Shown here piece by piece: positions 14,834 through 18,747 of a stretch of DNA of 18,747 bases; positions within the stretch are counted from its first letter, which is position 1; each line of letters begins with the position of its first letter. Origin of the DNA: JAVBOD01 sp031551045 (GTDB lineage: Bacteria > Bacteroidota > Bacteroidia > Bacteroidales > UBA932); NCBI GenBank assembly GCA_031551045.1, contig JAVBOD010000045.1, positions 1 through 18,747 of the forward strand. Reading direction: 5' to 3'. The translations under genes and the position numbers were made by a program. A model generated the notes under the pieces. The model was not told the DNA's origin, ran no database searches, and saw nothing but the letters and a program-made list of their open reading frames with translations.

Positions 14834-16933
14834 ATGAAAAAATTATTGCTAATGGCAGGAACCCTTGTTGCGCTGGGAGCATGCACAAATGCTCCGAAAG
14901 CGCCGGTGGCAAAGAAAGTGCCGCACGAAATGACGATTCACGGCGATACCCGTGTCGATAATTATTATTGGTTGAACGACCGCGAGAATCAGGAAGTCAT
15001 TCAATACCTCAACGATGAAAATGCTTACACCGATGCGATGATGAAGCATACGGAAAAATTGCAGGCTACATTGTACAAGGAAATCCGCGGGCGCGTGAAA
15101 GAACAGGACGAGAGCGTGCCTTATCTTCGCAGCGGTTATTACTACTATAGCCGCACGTTGCCGGATACCGAATATTATTTGTTATGCCGTAAAAAAGGAG
15201 ATTTGTCGGCTCCCGAAGAAGTTTATTTGGACGTCAACCAAATGGCCAAAGGCTTTTCCTACTACGGCTTGGGTGGTTCCTCCTTCAGCCCCGATAACAA
15301 AATTGTGGCATATGGAGTGGATACGGTAAGCCGCCGTAACTACACTATTTATTTTAAAAATGTGGAAACCGGCGAACTGTATGCCGATGCCATTCCCAAT
15401 ACTACCGGCGGTTGTGTGTGGGCCAACGACAATAAAACAGTGTTCTACACCATGAAAAATCAGACAACCTTGCGTTCGGAGAAAATAATGAAGCACGTGC
15501 TGGGAACTCCGGTAAGCGATGATAAAAAAGTGTATTTCGAAAAAGATGAAACATTCGGTGTCGGCGTAGGAAAAACCAAGTCGGACAAATACCTTATGAT
15601 ATATTCGTCGGCCACGCTTACCAATGAAATCCGCGTGCTCGATGCCGACACGCCGGACGGCGAATTTCGCGTATTGCAACCGCGCGAGCAGGAATTGGAA
15701 TACTATATCGACCATTATAAAAATGACTTTTTTGTTTATACCAACTGGAAGGCGAAAAATTATCGCCTGATGAAAACCCCCGTAAACAAAGGCGCCAAGG
15801 AAAACTGGACAGAAGTGATTCCCGGCCGCGATAATGTGCAATTGGAAGACTTCGCAGTGTTCAATGACTATCTGGTATTGGGAGAAAAAGAAAACGGGCA
15901 AGACCGCATCGGCGTTATGCGCATTGCCGACAAGCAACTGAAATATATTCCGATGGACGAAACGGTATTCACGGCCGGACTATCGACCAACCTTGAATTC
16001 AATACCGAATGGGTTCGCTACACTTATACTTCGATGATAACGCCCCGTACCACGTATGAATACAACATGCTGACCGGCGAGCGCAAAATGTTGAAACAGC
16101 AAGACGTTCCGACATACAATAAAGATAATTACGAAACGTTCCGCGTGTATGCCACGGCGCGTGACGGGAAAAAAGTGCCTATTTCCGTTGTACAGAAAAA
16201 AGGCTTGCCGAAAGACGGAACGGCTCCTTTGTTGCTGTATGGTTACGGCTCGTACGGTTCTACAATGGACCCTACTTTCAGCGGTGCCCGCGTGAGCTTG
16301 TTAGACCGTGGTTTTGTGTATGCCATTGCGCACATCCGCGGCGGACAAATCTACGGCCGCGACTGGTATGAAGACGGTCGTTTACTGAACAAGAAAAATA
16401 CATTTTACGATTTTATTGATTGTGCCGAATACCTGGTAAATGAAAAATATGCCGCTAAAAACGAAGTGTTTGCCATGGGTGGCAGCGCCGGCGGATTGCT
16501 GATGGGCGCCATCGTGAATATGCGCCCTGATTTATTTAAGGGCATAGTGGCCGACGTGCCGTTTGTGGATGTGGTAACGACGATGCTCGACGAGAGCATT
16601 CCGTTGACTACCGGCGAATACAGCGAATGGGGAAATCCGAACGAGAAAGAATATTACGATTACATGAAATCGTATTCGCCTTATGATAATGTAGAAACAA
16701 AGGGCTATCCTGCCATGTTTGTAAGCACCGGCCTGCACGATTCGCAGGTGCAATATTTCGAACCGGCCAAATGGGTGGCAAAACTGCGCGATATGAAAAC
16801 CGACCAGAATCCGCTGTTGTTTTTCATCAATATGGATTACGGCCATGGCGGCGCTTCAGGGCGTTTCGAGTATATCAAAGAAATTGCCCTCGAATATGCT
16901 TTTGTACTGGATTTAGCGGGAATTAAAGACTAG
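14834..16933 (+). CDS. Prolyl oligopeptidase family lipoprotein (S9A, PtrB/POP-like)
   Basis: A serine peptidase of family S9A that cleaves short peptides after proline or basic residues. The frame is open from a GTG at 14801, but the ATG at 14834 gives a proper type II signal peptide (MKKLLLMAGTLVALGAC, lipidated Cys17), so the product is a 699-residue envelope lipoprotein. Residues about 30-430 form the seven-bladed propeller with the N-terminal VDNYYWLNDRENQEVIQYL block. The alpha/beta hydrolase domain follows, with LLLYGYGSYGS, RGGQIYGRDWYEDGR, nucleophile S551 in MGGSAGGLL, D636 in STGLHDSQV and H671 in DYGHGG, so the triad is complete. Its last 11 bases overlap the end of the convergent SPOR gene. 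Confidence 0.93.
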   Translation: MKKLLLMAGTLVALGACTNAPKAPVAKKVPHEMTIHGDTRVDNYYWLNDRENQEVIQYLNDENAYTDAMMKHTEKLQATLYKEIRGRVKEQDESVPYLRSGYYYYSRTLPDTEYYLLCRKKGDLSAPEEVYLDVNQMAKGFSYYGLGGSSFSPDNKIVAYGVDTVSRRNYTIYFKNVETGELYADAIPNTTGGCVWANDNKTVFYTMKNQTTLRSEKIMKHVLGTPVSDDKKVYFEKDETFGVGVGKTKSDKYLMIYSSATLTNEIRVLDADTPDGEFRVLQPREQELEYYIDHYKNDFFVYTNWKAKNYRLMKTPVNKGAKENWTEVIPGRDNVQLEDFAVFNDYLVLGEKENGQDRIGVMRIADKQLKYIPMDETVFTAGLSTNLEFNTEWVRYTYTSMITPRTTYEYNMLTGERKMLKQQDVPTYNKDNYETFRVYATARDGKKVPISVVQKKGLPKDGTAPLLLYGYGSYGSTMDPTFSGARVSLLDRGFVYAIAHIRGGQIYGRDWYEDGRLLNKKNTFYDFIDCAEYLVNEKYAAKNEVFAMGGSAGGLLMGAIVNMRPDLFKGIVADVPFVDVVTTMLDESIPLTTGEYSEWGNPNEKEYYDYMKSYSPYDNVETKGYPAMFVSTGLHDSQVQYFEPAKWVAKLRDMKTDQNPLLFFINMDYGHGGASGRFEYIKEIALEYAFVLDLAGIKD

Positions 16934-17402
16934 GATAGTTGATATTTTCCTTGATGATGAATGCGCTCGGGTAATCTTTTTTGATTGCCCGAAGAAAGCG
17001 CATTGCATCGCTTTTCGTGCGGAAATCGCCCACCGCTACTTTGTAATAAATATTTTCGTAAACACGATATACCGGAACATCGGGGTAAAGCGCCGTGAAA
17101 TTAGTTGCTGTGCTTTCCGATTGCTGGCGGGCTTTTTGGTTGCTATCGAAAAAAATACGCACGCGGAAGCCGCTCATTTTTTTGGTGGCATTGCGCAGGC
17201 TGTGATTGAGAACCAGATCCTGAATATCTTTACTTTGATGAATTACCACCTGTCCGGCGCTTTCCGCTTGAGCTAATTCTTCAAAAATAGGAGTGCGCTC
17301 TATAATTGAATCTTTTGCTTGCGTGCCATATGTTTGTGCATTTAACAAAACATGAGCGGTCAACGCTACCACAGCCATTATCACTATTTTTTTGAGAGCC
17401 AT
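16923..17402 (-). CDS. SPOR-domain secreted protein
   Basis: A 159-residue exported protein. The signal peptide spans about residues 1-22 (MALKKIVIMAVVALTAHVLLNA). A polar region follows, then a C-terminal SPOR domain at about 76-155: GFRVRIFFDSNQKARQQ, the central VYRVYENIYYKVAVGDF, and the final helix AMRFLRAIKKDYPSAFII. SPOR domains bind septal glycan strands lacking stem peptides, so it probably localises to peptidoglycan, often at division sites. It is probably cotranscribed with the small lipoprotein upstream (59-bp gap, no TAnnTTTG seen between them). Its stop codon lies inside the 3' end of the convergent peptidase gene. Confidence 0.88.
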   Translation of the reverse strand: MALKKIVIMAVVALTAHVLLNAQTYGTQAKDSIIERTPIFEELAQAESAGQVVIHQSKDIQDLVLNHSLRNATKKMSGFRVRIFFDSNQKARQQSESTATNFTALYPDVPVYRVYENIYYKVAVGDFRTKSDAMRFLRAIKKDYPSAFIIKENINYPSL

Positions 17403-17461
17403 AACAAAGTTTTTTTTATTCTAAACTATTTTGTGCGAATCATCACAAGCGAATCAACACA

Positions 17462-17926
17462 TTATAAACTATTCACCAAATCTTTCAACGATTTTTTGTC
17501 AACCTTCATGGTGTAAGGCAAGCATCCTGCTTTCATTTTCAATTTGCCGGTAGCAAAAATCTTACTGAGGTCGGGGCTGTGCATATCGAGCCCCGACGAC
17601 ATGATGGCCATTAAATCGGTAATGTTCACTTGCAATTGTACGGGATAATAGTCATCTGAATGAGGTTTTACTTTCGAAGCTTTTACCAGCGTTACATCGG
17701 CAAAATTGCGCCCTTTGGCTGTTGCTAAAGTGAAATCAATTTTCTTTACCGCTAAAGTTTTATTGGAGCCGTTATCGATTTTTACCGATAAATCCAAAAT
17801 AACTTTCGAAGTGCTTTCGAATTTGAAATTATTTACCGTCACGTCTTCCACAATAATATCTTCGTATTGCGAACACGAAACAAATGTTAAAGAGGCAATG
17901 AAAATCAATAAAATAAAACGTTTCAT
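17462..17926 (-). CDS. Small lipoprotein, LEA type-2/WHy-like
   Basis: A 154-residue lipoprotein with a type II signal peptide (MKRFILLIFIASLTFVSC, Cys18). The body looks like a single beta-sandwich: VNNFKFESTSKVILDLSVKI followed by NGSNKTLAVKKIDFTLA resembles the LEA type-2 (WHy) fold, where two such strand pairs alternate with polar turns. The family assignment comes from pattern only and is moderate. These proteins lack a catalytic role and may contact lipids or other envelope proteins. An exact TAnnTTTG on this strand lies upstream, and the gene is divergent from miaB. The SPOR-domain gene follows and may share its transcript. Confidence 0.6.
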   Translation of the reverse strand: MKRFILLIFIASLTFVSCSQYEDIIVEDVTVNNFKFESTSKVILDLSVKIDNGSNKTLAVKKIDFTLATAKGRNFADVTLVKASKVKPHSDDYYPVQLQVNITDLMAIMSSGLDMHSPDLSKIFATGKLKMKAGCLPYTMKVDKKSLKDLVNSL

Positions 17927-17943
17927 AGTGATGATATTTTTTG

Positions 17944-17951
17944 CAAAGATA
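17944..17951 (-). promoter_or_regulatory. -7 element upstream of the small lipoprotein gene
   Basis: On the minus strand TATCTTTG is an exact TAnnTTTG, 17 bp before the start codon at 17926. No TTTG-like -33 element is seen at the usual distance. The opposing miaB element lies in the 22 bp next to it. Confidence 0.45.
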
Positions 17952-17973
17952 CAATTAAAGATAGATTTTTTGT

Positions 17974-17981
17974 AACTTTGT
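17974..17981 (+). promoter_or_regulatory. -7 element upstream of miaB
   Basis: TAACTTTG is an exact TAnnTTTG, 18 bp before the miaB ATG at 18000. The -33 position does not match TTTG. It is back to back with the lipoprotein -7 element, so polymerases at the two sites would probably compete. Confidence 0.45.
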
Positions 17982-17999
17982 AGGATATATTTTTAACAA

Positions 18000-18747
18000 T
18001 GGCCGTTAATTTAAATGCGCTTCGCCCTATTATTGACGGGTTAGCGCCTCAATTGTACATAGAAACTTATGGTTGCCAGATGAACGTGAACGACAGCGAA
18101 ATCGTGCTGTCCATCATGCAGAACTCGGGTTATGCCGTGACGGAAGATATTACCAAAGCCGATGTGATTTTTATCAACACTTGCTCTATTCGCGACAATG
18201 CCGAGCAGCGTGTGTGGGGGCGTTTGGATGTGTTCCGGCAACAGAAAAAACGCAATGCTTCATTATTGGTGGGCGTGTTGGGCTGCATGGCCGAACGCCT
18301 GAAAGAAGAATTATTGGAAAACGGTACGGTCGATTTAGTGGTGGGCCCCGATGCCTACCGCGATTTGCCGATGCTCGTGCAGCAAGCCGGTTGCGGGCAA
18401 AAAGCCATCAATGTAATGTTGTCGCGCGAAGAAACTTATGCCGACATTTCGCCGGTGCGCATGGATAAAAACGGCGTCAATGCTTTTGTATCCATCATGC
18501 GTGGCTGCAACAACGTGTGCGCTTACTGTGTGGTGCCTTATACGCGCGGTGCGGAACGCAGCCGTCCGCCGCAGACGATTGTGAAAGAAGTGAAAGAATT
18601 AGTGGCCAACGGATACAAAGAAGTGTGCCTGTTGGGACAGAATGTCGATTCGTATCATTGGGGAAGCTCCGGAAAACCGCATGAAGAAATAAATTTTGCA
18701 CGCTTGTTGGAGTTGGTGGCATTGGTTAGCCCCGATTTGCGCGTGCG
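18000..18747 (+). CDS. miaB: tRNA-2-methylthio-N6-dimethylallyladenosine synthase MiaB (3' end outside window)
   Basis: MiaB is a radical-SAM methylthiotransferase that turns i6A37 into ms2i6A37 in tRNAs reading codons that begin with U. The frame starts at ATG 18000 and runs open to the window edge, giving 249 codons of a protein usually about 440-460 residues long. The N-terminal methylthiotransferase domain has its three cluster cysteines: C26 (YGCQMN), C62 (NTCSIR) and C96 (LGCMAER). The radical-SAM cluster motif is C170, C174 and C177 in MRGCNNVCAYCVVPYTRG. RSRPPQTIVKEVKELV and LLGQNVDSY are typical MiaB rather than MtaB or RimO. The C-terminal TRAM domain lies outside. It is divergent from the small lipoprotein gene. 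Confidence 0.96.

Noticed and set aside
15182..15937. A 251-codon open frame antisense to the peptidase gene
   Set aside because: It lies wholly inside a well-supported gene with a complete catalytic triad. The predicted peptide is compositionally odd and has no domain signs.
1..18747. Defence system, prophage, biosynthetic cluster, or tRNA/rRNA genes
   Set aside because: I looked on both strands for the usual enzymes and RNA motifs and saw none. The SagB-type protein alone does not make a peptide-modification cluster.

Overview
The window looks like a chromosome segment from an anaerobic or gut-type Bacteroidota (probably class Bacteroidia). The evidence is gene content and promoters: several intergenic gaps carry the Bacteroidota -7 element TAnnTTTG, there is little Shine-Dalgarno signal, lipoproteins are frequent, a glycine-lipid type acyltransferase pair is present, and prfA and pyrF lie near each other. 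A stand-alone purQ (split FGAM synthase) argues against Bacteroides itself, whose FGAM synthase is, as far as I recall, a single large fused protein. The assignment comes from reading the sequence only; no search was run.

Layout. (1) 1 to about 1090 is an AT-rich, non-coding tandem array of eight diverged units of about 130 bp, with two alternating subtypes that give a period of about 260 bp. It stops abruptly inside the 5' end of a membrane-protein gene, so it is either an insertion or an assembly chimera. (2) 1127-3106 (+) holds the truncated DUF6427-like membrane protein, then purQ and a diacylglycerol/undecaprenol kinase (dgkA type). A small ORF that appears frameshifted follows. (3) 3107-5221 is an AT-rich accessory patch: a 68-residue membrane protein, about 430 bp with no gene, a bidirectional terminator, and a surface-type lipoprotein with leucine-rich repeats. 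(4) 5222-12661 (-) holds a large secreted protein of unknown function, a UbiD-family decarboxylase, pyrF, a YceI-family secreted protein, a nitroreductase-fold lipoprotein and prfA. (5) 12833-16933 (+) holds a two-gene glycine/ornithine-lipid acyltransferase operon (GlsA/GlsB-like), a dispersed-repeat palindrome, and a prolyl oligopeptidase lipoprotein. (6) 16923-17926 (-) holds a SPOR-domain protein and a small lipoprotein, divergent from miaB (+), which runs off the right edge.

Most genes are housekeeping or cell-envelope functions: purine and pyrimidine synthesis (purQ, pyrF), translation (prfA, miaB), lipids (dgkA, GlsA/GlsB-like), quinone or aromatic decarboxylation (UbiD family) and exported proteins. 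I see no defence system, prophage, transposase, CRISPR array, rRNA or tRNA. The least ordinary items are the left-end repeat array and its junction, the possibly frameshifted small ORF after dgkA, and the accessory patch with the LRR lipoprotein.
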